DNA of 64,000 nucleotides from Abelmoschus esculentus (GCA_035048815.1 JAUCBN010000062.1:2490001-2554000); one strand, 5' to 3'; shown: positions 1-12,114, counted from the first letter of the stretch. The notes: a model not told the origin generated them from the sequence alone. Made by a program: numbers and translations.

Positions 1-144
1 CAAAATAATAAAAAAAAATTAATATTTTAAAATAGAACTTAAAATAATATCAAAATTAATATTTTTAATTAATGTCATATTATAATTTTATTATAACTCA
101 TTATACGTTAGAGTGTAATAAATTTTACATCCAGTCAAACGCAA

Positions 145-482
145 TTAGGGATAATAACAGAGTAGACCGGGTTTTAGCTATCTAGATCCCGACCTAAAAA
201 ATAAACTAATATATTCGAATCCATTTTATACCGATTTTTAAATAATAAAAATTAACTCAATTTAAAAAATAATAAAAATACTATATATAACATATGAAAA
301 TATATTAAATATATATTACGTCGATTCAGATATTTTAAATTCGAAATTCGATCCCGACCCGATTTTAAAAATTCTAAATATTTATATGTTTAATTCTGAA
401 ATCTGACTTTAATGCTAAAAACTTGTATTAAACAAATCAAATCAAAATCCGTCAAAAATATGGATATTATTACCATCCCTAA
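145..482. mobile_element. Small non-autonomous TIR element
   Basis: The ends read TTAGGGATAATAA on the left and, on the opposite strand at the right, TTAGGGATGGTAATAA, an imperfect terminal inverted repeat. The interior carries scattered GATCCCGACC and CCCGACCCGA blocks, like the other GGGTCGGG-rich elements in this window. No coding capacity is visible. The target duplication is unclear, so the exact ends are tentative. Confidence 0.45.
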
Positions 483-585
483 CACAACAAAGTAGTTATT
501 TTATTTTGTCAGAATAAATGTCTAATCTTAAACTTTAACAGTTTTTTATTATTATTTTAGAAAAAATTTACAATCTGTTGAACAT

Positions 586-780
586 CATTAATGTTGAATA
601 TTGTTGAACACTATTAAATTAATTAATAAAATTTAAAATCTCAAGGACTCAATATGTAATTAATAAAAAAGTGATAAACTCAACATATAATTAATAATTG
701 TATGATTAGTCCTTTAAATTTTTATTTTTTATAAATTAATTTAATAATATTTAAAGGTGTTCGACGCCCATCGTGGACTC
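586..780. mobile_element. Palindromic MITE, family A, copy 1 (left end incomplete)
   Basis: This is one of five copies of a ~250-bp foldback element; the others start near 8820, 26148, 55229 and 63352. Recognisable parts are GTTGAACATCATTAATGTTGAA on the left arm, a central TAATTAATAATT-like core, and GTGTTCGACGCCCATCGTGG on the right arm. The left outermost ~20 bp, which is present in copy 2, is missing or diverged here. It encodes nothing. Confidence 0.6.
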
Positions 781-782
781 AT

Positions 783-2425
783 CCATTATTTTAACCCTTA
801 TTTTCTTTTTCAACGCCTCTTTTTACATCAAAATTTCATTTTTTTTCTTTCTTAAAAAAAACAATTTTCTTATCAAATGAAAGTAAACTGATGGGAAAAA
901 TAGAATTGTTAGCCTGACATTTTTTTTAATATTAGTCGGTTATTTTATTAACTAATGTTGAATTATAATTATTAAAAATTAAATTACCAAAAAATATTTT
1001 TAATATAGTTTAATGTTCATTTATATGTTTTATTAAGGTTTAATGTTTGATCGAGTCAATTTTTTTAATTATTTGAGTTTACAAGTCTTATTTTATAATT
1101 CGAACTTTATTTGTATTATTTTTTTAATTCAATTGAGTTTGTAAAATTTGAGTCAAATCGATTCGAGATTTTGAGTTTCTGTACAAATTTAACTATACAT
1201 ATATATTTTTATATATATTTTTATATGCATATACTTAGGGCTGAACGGTACACATATTAATTCAAATTTTAACAGCTTTCTATACACATCTATAATATAT
1301 ATATAAATATATTCACATGTGATTACTTATATCACGTAAAAATAGAAAAATCGACTAAGTATAAAAATTGTCAATTAATTATTAAAAATTTTAAATTATT
1401 TAAATTATTCAAATATATATTTTATAACTCAAATTTTATTTAATTTTTTTTTTAAATTTCTACTTCTAACAGTTTGGTTTCGGTTTACCCATATTTTTAA
1501 TGGTTTTTTTTTTTCATCTCAATGCTATTTCCAGCGGACTTAGTGCTAGAGATGGGGGAAATTATTAAGTTAACTATGTTTATTATGTTATCTGTGGTCT
1601 CAATTAATCAGGACCATTCATCTTGATTTTTTTTAAGTTGAATCATCACCTCTTTTCTACATATAACTAGTGGGTGAACAGTTATTAGGTAGTTATTTAA
1701 AGATGAACGGTCTTAATTAATTGGGACTGCGGAGACGTGATGAACATGATTCACCTAATAATCTCTCAATTTCAAGACTCGTGTACGGTTATGCTACTTC
1801 AAAAAAATGATTGTTGTGTACGTTTCAGGATTCATGTATCGGTTTACCTTAGAGATAATATATTAATCAAGAGTTTGAAGAGCACAATTAGTTTAAGATT
1901 CTTAAAGGCGGCGATAGTTAGTGTGCGATATTAGTATTTAACATGTCATATATTCATAAGATCTTACGTGATTGGATATATTTCTCTTATTTTAAAATTA
2001 TATTAATCAATTCAAATATTATATATCTTAAATTAAATTAATGCTCATTTATATGATTTAATCTTTTATCTATATTTTAAATTTTAGATTTAAATATTTT
2101 TTAAAAATATTTTATTTAGACTAAACCAAATTGAAAAATTTTATAATAACAAATTGAAATTAAGACTCATGTGAATTTAACTAAATGATTTGATAAGAAT
2201 TTTTAAAAAGTTTCGAAGGTTTAAATTAATTTTTTTTTTTTAAGATTTAACTTTTAATAATTTGAATGACTTAATAAGAATTTTAATAATTATGAAAGAT
2301 AATTTAACTAAAAATATTTAAAATTCTCAATGTTAATATAATTTTTTTTAATATTACATAGTCTAATTCTTGTTTTATTAAAATCAAGTCGATTTTACCA
2401 TATTAGGATATATATTTATTTGCAT
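783..2425. other. AT-rich intergenic DNA, no gene seen
   Basis: The stretch is dominated by A/T runs and short degenerate repeats. The one ATG-started reading frame (1740-1934) has no recognisable family, no codon-like composition and no splice context, so I do not call a gene. Confidence 0.6.
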
Positions 2426-2560
2426 GAACCTTCTAACCCAAGTGGTTAAAGGAACGGTTGATGTTCTTAGAGGTCACGGGTTCGAGCATCAGAGATGCCA
2501 GCAGAGTGATTGAGCGATCAATGTATATATATATGTATATATATATATATATTCCAACTA
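2426..2560 (+). mobile_element. tRNA-derived SINE-like sequence
   Basis: An A-box-like segment (AACCCAAGTGGTTAAAGG) lies about 30 bp before a good B-box (GGGTTCGAGCA), the internal RNA polymerase III promoter layout of tRNA-derived SINEs. The body then runs into a TA microsatellite. It cannot fold as a complete tRNA because no matching acceptor stem is present. It differs from the SINE copies at 4921 and 53797. Confidence 0.4.
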
Positions 2561-2842
2561 TTAGCTTGTTCAAAAAAAAATATATACATTTATTTAATTA
2601 CCATTTTAAATTTCAACTCCTTAATTTTACTAGCGATCATTTATTATTTATTTACTTTTACTATGAACTCAATTATTTAAACTATTTTCCCAATTTAATA
2701 ATAAACAAATTGATTAAATAAATTCTTAAATCATTTCATTTTTTGAGAAAATATAGTTAAATAAATAATTTTCAACAGTATAGTTCACCAATCTAGTAGT
2801 TTACAATATAATATGTATCTCAACATATATAAATTATATAAA

Positions 2843-3297
2843 GTTAGGGTCAGTTTGATTTTAGAAAGTATTTTCTATTTTTTTAGAAAATAATTTTAGT
2901 TTTAAATTTTTAAAAATTAAAAAAAAGCTTAATTATTAGGATGAAATTTTATTTTTGAAAAATGAAAATAGTGATTATATGATTGGTATCTGATTTTTTG
3001 AAATAGAAATGAAAATAATTATTGAATAATTAAAAATAATTAGAAAAAATATAAATAATAATAAATAAAATATAAGTAAATAAATTAAAATTTTAAAAAT
3101 AACATTAAAAGGATTTGAAATCGGATTAAAATGAAGTTAAAATTATAAATATTATAATTTTCATTTTCTAAAACTTTTTTAATAAAAAAATAAAATATTT
3201 TTTTCATTTTATTTTTTAAAATAATTTTATAATTTTGAAAATAAGAATATATTTTTTACTATTTTTATTTTCTAAAAAATAAAAACGAAAGGGAACT
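2843..3297. mobile_element. TIR element (GTTTGATTTT/AAAACGAAAGG-ended MITE type)
   Basis: The left end AGGGTCAGTTTGATTTTAGA and the right end (reverse-complemented) GTTCCCTTTCGTTTTTATTT are loosely inverted, and the inner arms TATTTTCTATTTTTTTAGAAAA and TTTTCTAAAAAATA pair. This resembles plant MITEs with a GGGT..GTTTG terminus. It is non-coding. It lies about 600 bp upstream of the PsbP-domain gene; the 3298-3880 remainder shows nothing beyond AT-rich DNA. Confidence 0.35.
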
Positions 3298-3906
3298 TCA
3301 CTTTTTAAAATACAATTAAGATCGTGGATAACGTGGCGAATCAGACAGGGACAAAGGTATATAAGGTGGAAAGAGACAATAGTCCCCTAAATAATTTTTT
3401 CCATTTTTGCCCTTTTATTTTTTTAAAAATTAGTTTTTTTATGAATTTACCTCCACTTTCAAACATTTACATTTTACCCCTCAAATCTTAAATCATGAGC
3501 TATAATATAATTTCTTTATTTAAGGATATAATGTGTATAGAAAATAAATAAACATAATACAAAATGAATGTGTTCAGATAAATACAATAATCGAACAAAC
3601 ATATTTTATTGATTGTTCAAACTGCTTATCTTTATTTTTTTCGTAGTATCGGATTATAGAAAAAAAATAATACAATAATTAACCAAAAATAACTTTTTAC
3701 AATAATTATACAAAAATCTTAACATAAATACCAAGATAATGTTATTGTATTAATATTTTAAAACTAAAAATATTGTAATAGTTATTTAAAAGTAAATGGA
3801 CTAAATTTTAACGTATTAAAAGTAGAAGGACTTGAGCATATTTTAACCAACTATGAGTGTTCAGTTTTATCTCTGAAAATAGCCTGTGTGCTTGTTCTCC
3901 ACTAAA

Positions 3907-6005
3907 ATGGCTTCCCAAATTTGCCTCCCTCTCTCAAACCAAACTCCATACTACAACCATTACCGTCGTTCCTCTCCAAAGCTCCATTCTTCCATACCCA
4001 GAGCTCTTAACTACCATGCTCATGAAAACAGCAAAAACCCCAGCAAAGATACCTTGCTTTCTCCACTTTCCCTCACCAAGAGAAGCCTTAATTCCTCAGC
4101 TCTCGCCTTTATCTTCTTTGGGTTTTTTCCTAGAAATGCCATAGCTTCGTCTGAAAAAGATTTGGAGCTCGAGAGATACACAGATTTTGAGCAGGGTTTC
4201 ACTCTTCTTAGGCCTTCTTCTTGGATTAAGGTACTTAATCATCATTTATATAGGTTAAAGCATGAAGCTTTAAATGGAAAAAAAAAGGTTTCTAATGGGA
4301 TTTTTTATTTTGTTTGCCTGTAATGTAATCCTATTGGGGTGGCTAAGGTTGAGAAAGCAGGGGCGACTGTGTTGTTTGAGGAGGCAAATGTGGGAAGTAA
4401 CAATGTTGGTGTTGTTGTGAACCCTGTTCGTTTAAACAGCCTTGGAGAATTTGGCACACCTCAATTTGTGGCTGATAAGCTTATACAGGCTGAAAAAAGC
4501 AAGGTACTATGAATGAACTCCTCTCTTTTTTCCCATCAAATTCATGGCTTCCTTTATCATTTTCCCTAAGCAATGTATTTTATTTTCATGTGAGACTGAG
4601 ATGCATTACACCCATTTTCAAAAGATTCTGCAGTAATTAATTTGATCAGTGTCCACCAAGACAAATCATTGCATGTTAATGACAATAATTTTCTAGTTAG
4701 TGTTTGAAAGTACAGTGTTGTTTTAGTGTAAAGACTAAGAAGGGAAGATGTAGATAAGAAGCGATGAACTTGATGAAAAGTGTAGAATTATGGATGCCTG
4801 GTTATGATTTCTTTGCTTCTCTGATTAGATTTAGGAGAAATGGAGAAAATACACTGTAAAGTGTTCATCAACTGTCAAATTAGTAGTGTACATTTGTTGA
4901 TAAAAAGTTGAATAACTCCCCCGACACGGTTTGTCCAAGTGATAAGCAGTTGGTTCCGCTTAAACAGGTCTCAGGTTTGAAACGTTATGTATGCAGAAAA
5001 TCCTTGCTGAGAGACTCAACCACCAAAACTAGATGTGCAACATCAGTTGGTCCGGATTAATTAGGATAAAGCCTTGGAAACCGGAAGAGCAATAATTTTT
5101 TTTAAATCAACACCATATGTATTTGCTCCGCCTCCGCCTGCTTCTCCTTCTCTCATATATGTGTGCCAATATATATGTATTTGCTTCTCTTAAAATTTAA
5201 TGTAAAAGGAAAAGGAAAACCTTGCTTACAGTGGAAATAAATGGCTGTACCGTGCAAATATGTGGTTAAAGAAAACTGTAGGGTTTGACCGTTCAGTGTT
5301 TTGTAGTTTTCTCATGCTACTTACTTGCAGTACTTACAATATGTGCCTACATAACGGACCAGGCATATAATTTAGACACATTTATAGGTGCAGGGACTAC
5401 CTATGTTGCTCGGCCAGTTCTAGTTTGTTGACATACCCATGTCCGACACTCGTGACCGACATATGAATACGACAATATGACCTCCACAGATTCTTCAAAT
5501 ACATTGAAAAATTATAAAACATACCCGTCTCGGGCACACACCCAAGTCCGAGTAACATATGTGACTGCCACAAATGAGTAATTTCTGATGTCTGTATATA
5601 AATAATGAGATGTCTTTCTCCATTGCAATGTGCAGAACATTCTTTCTATATTTAGAAGATATGTTCCATTAAACATGGTTGTTTTTTTCTATTTCTTTAT
5701 TCATTTCTGATGTTTAAGGAAATCCAAACAATGTTGTTTTATAGGAAAGCACAAAGGATGCTGAGGTCATTGGAGTTGCCGAGAGACCAGGTCTAAGAGG
5801 CTTACAAGTGTACGAGTTTGAGTACAAAGTGGATAGCACCAGGGGAGGAATGAAGAGGATACTTTCAGCAGCTTTTGTAGCATCAAAGAAGCTCTACCTT
5901 CTTAATATTGCTCATTCTGACAAACCTGAAACTCCTCTTGACACCCATACAAGAGCAGTATTGGAAGAAATCCTTCACTCTTTTGATGCCACACCTTCTA
6001 CATAG
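3907..6005 (+). CDS. PPD2: PsbP domain-containing protein 2-like, chloroplast thylakoid lumen
   Basis: The gene has three exons: 3907-4230, 4348-4503 and 5745-6005. All introns are GT-AG and phase 0, giving 246 residues. Residues 1 to about 75 look like a bipartite plastid targeting signal: a Ser/Pro-rich transit peptide, then KRSLN and a hydrophobic stretch ending in Asn-Ala-Ile-Ala, a plausible lumenal processing site. The mature part is a PsbP-like fold: DFEQGFTLLRPSSW, VLFEEANVGSNNVGVVVNP, GTPQFVADKLI, VYEFEYKVDS and a C-terminal LEEILHSFDA. By recall these match Arabidopsis PPD2 (At2g28605) better than PsbP proper or PPL1/2. The family is related to the oxygen-evolving-complex protein PsbP, but the role of PPD2 is not well defined. 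I chose the ATG at 3907 (MASQ) over an in-frame ATG seven codons upstream (3886) because transit peptides usually start this way. Intron 2 carries a SINE and a MITE. Confidence 0.88.
4921..5103 (+). mobile_element. tRNA-derived SINE, family S, copy 1
   Basis: It has an A-box-like TTTGTCCAAGTGATAAGC and a B-box-like CAGGTTTGAAAC, then GCAGAAAATCC, GAGACTCAACCACCAAAA and ATTAATTAGGAT, ending in AATAATTTTTTT. The same ordered blocks occur at 53797-53968, so this is a real family. It lies in intron 2 of the PPD2-like gene in sense orientation. Confidence 0.6.
5401..5560. mobile_element. Short TIR element (CTATGTTGCTCGG type), copy 1
   Basis: It begins CTATGTTGCTCGG and ends CCGAGTAACATATG, inverted repeats of about 13 bp. 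The interior has CATGTCCGACAC and ATATGACCTCCA. Related copies are at 20911-21083 (UVR8 intron) and about 28457-28626 (SEC6 intron). All three copies lie inside introns. Confidence 0.55.
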
Positions 6006-6203
6006 AGTTCTGATGAAGTATTACTTCGGCACAACTGCATCGATATTCAATTCCGGGTAATTGCTGCTGGCTTTTTTCTTACTATGTCTGGTTTAGATTG
6101 TATAGAAAGATACACCATTAGCAGACTGGTGAAAACGAAAACCGGCATACAACGAATTGATTGATTGTTATCATCAATGTTTACAATGGCTCTATTGCAA
6201 CCT

Positions 6204-6393
6204 TGTTGATTAGAAAGTGTTGTAAACTAAAGAGTGATGCTGGAAAATGAATGAAAAGAGGTGTAAGAAACTGAGAAGGGGAATTGTCTTATATTTGTTG
6301 AGTGAAGAATTCTACTTATTTATACTACCAATTCCTGGTTTCAAGGAATAAATCTGAGTCAAATCCTAGCATTCAAGGGATTTGTTTTCAACA
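6204..6393 (-). mobile_element. 3' LTR of a Copia-type retrotransposon (~190 bp)
   Basis: On the minus strand it begins TGTTGAAAACAAATCCC and ends TCTAATCAACA, the TG...CA pattern of an LTR, and contains a TATAAATA box near plus-strand 6316-6324. Just upstream on the minus strand is the purine tract GAGGGGAGTG, and beyond an inserted element comes the C-terminus of a Copia RNase H domain. That order (RNase H, stop, polypurine tract, LTR) is diagnostic. The LTR starts only 199 bp after the PPD2 stop codon and is antisense to it. The other LTR and the rest of the element are absent. Confidence 0.75.
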
Positions 6394-6411
6394 TTTTTTT
6401 ACACTCCCCTC

Positions 6412-6892
6412 TAGGGATGGGCATTTTACTCAGCCCGATTGGGTCGGATTTTTTTATGAAAAAATCGAGTTCGGGTGATTTTTTAAGGTGACATTGGGTC
6501 GGGTTTATGGTGTAAAATATCCGACCCGACCCGAGACTAAATATGTAAATTTTTTTTATAATTTTTAGGGATATTTATAATAATGGTCCTCTATTTATAT
6601 ATTTTTTATAATTATGTCCTTAAAATTATTTTTTATTTATAATTTAGTCCTTAAAATTATATTTCTTATAATTAAGTTCTCAAAATTTTTTTTACAATTT
6701 AATACTTAAATTTATTTTTTTCTATAGGTTGGGTTGGATCGGGTCGGAATCGGATTTAGGGTATTTATTTTCAGGTCGGGTCGAATTTTTAAAAAAAATA
6801 TATTTAGGTCGGGTCAAAATCGAATTTAGAATATTTGTGTTTGGGTCAAATTTAGTAAGCCAGAAATCCAACCTGTACCCGCACCCATCTCT
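6412..6892. mobile_element. Mutator-like non-autonomous element, family M, copy 1
   Basis: The 481-bp element is bounded by a perfect 9-bp target duplication ACTCCCCTC (6403-6411 and 6893-6901). The ends are TAGGGATGGGC and (reversed) AGAGATGGGTGCGGGT. The interior has GGGTCGGGTC-like blocks and four spaced units of the form 'ATTTAGTCCTTAAAATT'. A 9-bp duplication is typical of Mutator-like elements. It sits exactly in the polypurine tract of the Copia fragment. An inverted relative is at 14015-14430. Confidence 0.75.
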
Positions 6893-6899
6893 ACTCCCC

Positions 6900-7094
6900 T
6901 CAAGCTGGTAAATGTGTATTCTCCATTCTCAGCTTGGATTTAAGATTAGATACAAGAGTCTGGAAAGCTAAGAGACTCAACCCTTTGGTAAGAACATCAA
7001 CAAGTTGACCATTTGTTGATGTACATATCAATCCACTCCTCAATTTCTCTTTGATAAAGTGTCTATCAACTTCGGATAATTTTAAGGAACGACA
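6900..7094 (-). pseudogene. Copia reverse transcriptase/RNase H C-terminal fragment
   Basis: Read on the minus strand from about 7094 to the TGA at 6900-6902, the frame gives SLKLSEVDRHFIKEK, then LRSGLICTSTNGQLVDVLTK, GLSLLAFQTLVSN and ENTHLPA-stop. The DRHFIKEKL, QLVDVLTKGL and LPA-stop signatures are those of the Ty1/copia RNase H tail. It is open over about 65 codons but has no upstream domain, so it is a truncated remnant. The matching LTR is at 6204-6393. Confidence 0.85.
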
Positions 7095-7917
7095 GGTATA
7101 AAAAATAACTAAAAAACGGTTATATCAAATTTTTTAAAAAAATTGTAAGAATTTCAATATCGATTTATCGATATATATCAAATTTCTTACTAAAATTAGC
7201 AGTTGTTCTAACGGATAAAATTAAGGAGGGGAATTTGAGAGAGGTTGAGTCAAGCTGAATTTAAATTTAGGATATAAAATATTTGATCCGACTGATTAAG
7301 AATATTTGTAATAATGTTTTGTTTTTATATTTTTTAAAATTAAGTTTTTAAAATTGAATTTTTAATTTTAATTTAATTCCTAAAATTATTTTTTTATAAT
7401 TAGGGTTTCTAAAGTATGGGATTGAGTTTAGTTTGGGTTTATATAATTATTTTATAGTTGAGTTCCGTCGATAAAAACCCTAAACCCTGGATAATACGTA
7501 GAGATTAAAATTCTAACTTTGTGAATAAAAAATTAAATTGAAAAAATTATTTTTATAATAAATTCCTACATAATCAATTTAAATTAATCATAATAAACTA
7601 AATATAGGTAATAAAAAAAACTAATCCAAATGGAAAATATTATATGACAATGGCCAATGCCCAATGTGTCCCTTTGTCAATGAATGGCCACTGTTTCTTT
7701 TATTACCTGTCTGTCCCCACCCTACAACTTCCACTATCAAACCAAACCATTTGTCCCTTCATTTTTCTTCCATTTTTAAGTTTAAGGGTAAACTACTCTT
7801 TGGGTCACTTTTGTTTTAATCTTCTTAATTTAGTCACTTGTCTTTAAGAAAAGGTACCAAGTGGTAACGTAGGTTATTGATAAACTATAAGTCTATAACG
7901 TAATCATTTATGTGATC
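7095..7917. other. AT-rich intergenic DNA, no gene seen
   Basis: Only A/T-rich sequence and short open frames without recognisable features are present. A 67-codon frame at 7644 is rich in Phe/Leu/Ser and has no family match that I recognise. Confidence 0.55.
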
Positions 7918-8446
7918 TAGGGGTGGGCTAAAAACCTGGTCCCGGTCCCGGTAAGATCTGGTAGATTTTTATCTAGTATTGGTTTCAGTAGGATCGGGAC
8001 TGGATTCAAAATTTAGGTCCCGATCATAACCGGGACTATGACTGAATCTTAATTTTTTGGACTTAATACTCGGTGGGTACCTAATAGAACCGGGACCAAT
8101 ACCAAATATCCGATATTGATTTTCTTTGATTATTTTTCTTATCAAACTTTCTCTTTATGTATGAATATTATGAGTATAACTAATTTTTAAACTTTAATTT
8201 TTAAGCCTAAAATGTTCTAAGTTTATTATTTAAAATTATTATTGGTGGTTGAAATTTTTTCTTCAATTACTCAATTTTTTTAAGAATAAACTAATTGACG
8301 GGTACCCGGTATTAGAGCGGTTCCCACCAGTAATAAGACCGGTTCTTAAAATTTGGGACCCGATGTGACCAAGACCGAGACTGATTCCATTTTTCAAGAA
8401 CCGAGACTAATTCTATTCAAATTAATCGGATACCCGGTATTGCCTT
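7918..8446. mobile_element. TIR element, family R (CCCGGTCCCGGT-rich), copy 1
   Basis: It starts TAGGGGTGGGCTAAAAACC and ends near GGATACCCGGTATTGCCTTA. The interior has repeated CCGGGAC, GGTCCCGGT and GGGACCCGATGTGACC blocks. Nearly the whole element recurs in reverse orientation at 11331-11866: GGGTATCCGACC, AATTTGAATAGAATTAG and CACATCGGGTCC all pair with this copy. It has no coding capacity. Confidence 0.6.
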
Positions 8447-8819
8447 AATGATGTAACATATTAAAAAAATAATTAATTTTTAGTTTAACCTCTAAATTCT
8501 CGGTCGAAATAGAATATAATATTTTTTTACAATTTATATTATAATTTTAAATATTAAAAAATTGAGTGAATCTAACCGCAAACGCCATTTATTTCCTCTT
8601 CTTTCTCTCGAATCTTTCGAAATTCATATATTAAGAAAAACAAAAAGGAAATACTTTTTTAAATAAAAGAATGAAAAATAGATACAATTATATGATAATT
8701 TTCTTAGATATTACGGTTGAATTCTGTATTTTATGATATAAAACTTTTTATTTTTTATTTTTTATTTCATGATTTATTAATATAGATGTATTTGAAGTTC
8801 AAAAACTGTATAGATTTTG

Positions 8820-9080
8820 GATGAGTCTACAACGGGTGTCGAGCACCGCTGAACATTGTTAACGTTGAACACTGCTGAACATTATTAAATTAATTTATAA
8901 AGAATAAAAATCTAAAGGACTAATAATATAATTATTAATTATATGTTAAGTTTATCACACTTTTATTAATTACATACTGAGTCCTTAAGATTTTAAATTT
9001 TTATTAATTGATTTAATGGTATTCAATAATGTTCAACATTAGTGGTATTCAACGGTGCTCGACGCCGTTGTAGAATTTTC
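8820..9080. mobile_element. Palindromic MITE, family A, copy 2 (best preserved)
   Basis: The left end GAGTCTACAACGGGTGTCGA mirrors the right end (reversed) ATTCTACAACGGCGTCGA, and the arms keep pairing through GAGCACCGCTGAAC and ATTAAATTAATTTATAAAG into a TAATTATTAATTATATG core. The whole element can fold into one long hairpin. This is the reference copy for the five in the window. Confidence 0.7.
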
Positions 9081-10155
9081 CATAGATTTTTTATTATTTT
9101 ATATAATATTAAGAATTATATACATATTTTTTAATATATATTTAAAATAAAAAATTTCAATATTTTTTTATGTTTTTATAAAATCTTAAACTCATTTCAA
9201 AATTATAGTTAAAAATATATTAAAAAATTTATTTCAATATTGAATACTATAAATACTTTATAAAAATTTTATTTAAAGGGGTAAGAAGAATATTTAAAAA
9301 AATTTAGTGGTTAAAATATAATTTTTATTGTTTTAATTTATAATTTTATAAATTTAAAGAGGTTTAAATTAAAATTTTATTATTTTGGGTCTTAAATATA
9401 ATTTGATTAAAAAATTGTAAAAATATATAATATATACTACTACATACTATTAACGTTATATATTGTTACATATTATTATATATCATTAATATTTAAATAT
9501 TTTTAAATAAATATTAAAATATTTATAATTATATGTAATTAATTATATTTTAAAATAAAAATAAAATTTAGATTTAATAATCTTTATTTAAATATGAAAT
9601 TAGGTTTCATAAATTACGTTAAAAAATTTAAATTCAATGAAATGAAAAAATAGAGGTAAAATGAAAAATTAAAGATAAAAAGTTAAAGAGTTATTCAACT
9701 TAAATTTTAATTTTATTTTAAAATATAATTAATTATATATTTAGTTTTAGAGAATTTTAATATTTATTTAAAAACTATTAAAAATTTTCATAATGTGCAA
9801 TGACGTGTCGTTTATTCTAAATTTTATCATTGTACCAATTAACCAATGACAATAAATCAATCAAAGATTTAATATTAGTAGAGATAAATCCCAACTAAAT
9901 TAAATAAAATTAATTTCTTACCAGGCAGAAATTATCATTAACCATGGTGTTAAAATTTTACCTACCAAACCAACCAACTAAATATTTAAAATTTTACAAA
10001 ATATAAATGATTATAAAGTAAAAAAATTAAATTCATAAATAAATTAAATTTAAAATAAATAAATATATATATATATATAATATTCTAGATTGGGGGACGA
10101 TTGTCCCTCTCACCCCCACGTGCCTTCGTCACCTAAAGTCCTACTTGATCATGAG
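9081..10155. other. AT-rich intergenic DNA, no gene seen
   Basis: Long A/T-rich stretches with a short TA microsatellite near 10065-10080. No open frame of interest and no clear element boundaries were found. Confidence 0.55.
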
Positions 10156-10727
10156 TAGGGGTATAAACGAGTCAAGTTGAACTTGAGTAGTGTTAAGCTC
10201 AACTCGGCTCGTTAAAATTTCGAGTCGATTTGAGTTTGAGTAATTTTAAACGAGTCTAAAAAATCTAAGCTCAACTCGTCTCATTAAGAGCTCGAGTAAA
10301 GTTTGAGCTTTATTTAAGCCTAATCGAGTCAAGTGTTGACCGGTCTTTGACCATGTTAGACTCGAGTAACTATTATTTGTCATGTCTCATTTAAAGCTTA
10401 ATGAAGAAAAAACTTTGATACACAAGTTGTGTAAACTCAATCTTGTTAATTTTAAGGTTTAATGTGTTAATTTATGGTTTAAGACTTATGTTTAAGGTTT
10501 AGATTTTAGGATTTTAAGTTTAAAATTTTAGATTTTAAATTATAAAAAATAGTATATTTATATTTTCGAGTAGCTCGTGAATTTTTTGAGTCAAATATCA
10601 TGTAGTTTAACTCGGCTCGTCAAGAACTCGAGTCAAGTTCGAGCTCGAACTAAGTCCAATCAAATCAACTTTTAACCGATTCGAACTTGAATAACTTATA
10701 ATCTATCTTATATCATTTACAACCCTA
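10156..10727. mobile_element. TIR element (TAGGGGTATAAACGAG ends, CTCGAGT-rich)
   Basis: The left end TAGGGGTATAAACGAG and the right end (reversed) TAGGGTTGTAAATGAT are inverted. The interior is rich in GAGTCAAGT, CTCGAGTAA and AACTCGGCTCGT blocks. Around 10405-10550 it holds a piece resembling the TTTGATACACA/telomere-like element at 20146, probably nested. The style is shared with the element at 49134-49499. Confidence 0.5.
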
Positions 10728-11330
10728 ATCATTTAACTACCATGTCTCATAGAATTATTGTCAATCCATTTGACTTTAGGATGTTTGATGTCTACTTATT
10801 TTAATCATTAATTATGTTTCTTATAAAAATATAATTTAATTTATTTGATTTTGTGGGCGATTTTTTTTTAATTTCAAGATATTAAACAGTTTTATTTTGA
10901 CAAGTGAATTAATGACTAAAATTGAATGCCGACAGAATTATTGTCCTTTACTATTACAGGTTGGGGGTTAACAATCGAACATTTTCATTAAAGCAAGTAA
11001 AAGTAGAAATTGATAACCAGAGCGTTTGATTAAGTCAAGTTTACGAGTTTTATTTTACGATTTAAATTTTATTTAATTTTTTTTATTCAAATTTAATTTT
11101 GAATTATTGTACAAATTTAATTATAATTATTTATAATGTTATCATATAGATTGATTCTAATTTAAACGATTTTTTATATCCATATACAAAATATATATAT
11201 TTTATAGTTTCTCATATGATATATATATATATATATATATTAGATAAAATTAAACAACTTGACATAAAATTTTATTTTATAACTTAAATTTTATTCATCA
11301 GACATCTCCTTTCTCTGCCACACTACAAAT

Positions 11331-11866
11331 TAGGGGTAGGTAATACTGGGTATCCGACCAATTTGAATAGAATTAGTCCCAATTTCGGTAACCATTAGTT
11401 CCTGAAAATTAGAACGAGTCTTGATCTCGGTCACATCGGGTCCTAAATTTTAAGAACCGGTCCTGTTACTGGTGGGAATCGGTTCCTCGAATACCCGGTC
11501 AATTAGTTTATTTTTAAAAAATGAGTAATTGAATAAAAAAAAATCAACTATCAATAATAATATTAAATAATAAAATTAGAACATTGTAGGCTGAAAATTA
11601 AGGTTTTAAAATTATTCATACTCATAATATTCATGCATAAAGAGAAAGTTTGATAAGAAAAAAAATACTGGATATTTGACATTGATCCCGGTCCTATTGG
11701 GTACCCAATGAGTGCCGGTTCCAAAAAATCAAAATCTAGTTCGGTTATGGCCGGGACCTAAATTTTGAATCTAGTTCCGGTCTCACCAAAACTAATACGA
11801 GATAAAAATCTATCGGATCTTACCGAATCTGGGATCAAGACTGAGTAATCGGATTTTTCCCCCCAC
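11331..11866. mobile_element. TIR element, family R, inverted copy 2, in UVR8 promoter region
   Basis: This is the reverse-orientation partner of 7918-8446. It starts TAGGGGTAGGTAATACTGGG and ends near CGGATTTTTCCCCCCAC. It ends about 250 bp before the UVR8 start codon, so it probably lies just upstream of, or in, the promoter. It is non-coding. Confidence 0.6.
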
Positions 11867-12114
11867 AACTACTACAAACAAGCCCTGTCCGCTCCCTATT
11901 AATTACTTTCTTTACATTTCCGTCCTCATCCCCATTATTATCTTCTCCTAATTCCTATTCAATTCCCATACAAACTTTCAAACAAACACCCCACTTATTT
12001 ATTACACTCTAGAAATATCTTTCTTCTTCATCAAACCTATACAAAGATCTTGGACAGAGATTTAAAAAGAAAAAAAATCCCACAAATTTTGTGGGGGTGA
12101 GGGAAATTATAGAG

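Noticed and set aside
2426..2500. Possible tRNA gene (A- and B-box-like sequence)
   Set aside because: No acceptor stem or anticodon arm can be drawn; a SINE-like origin fits better. The same holds for 4921 and 53797.
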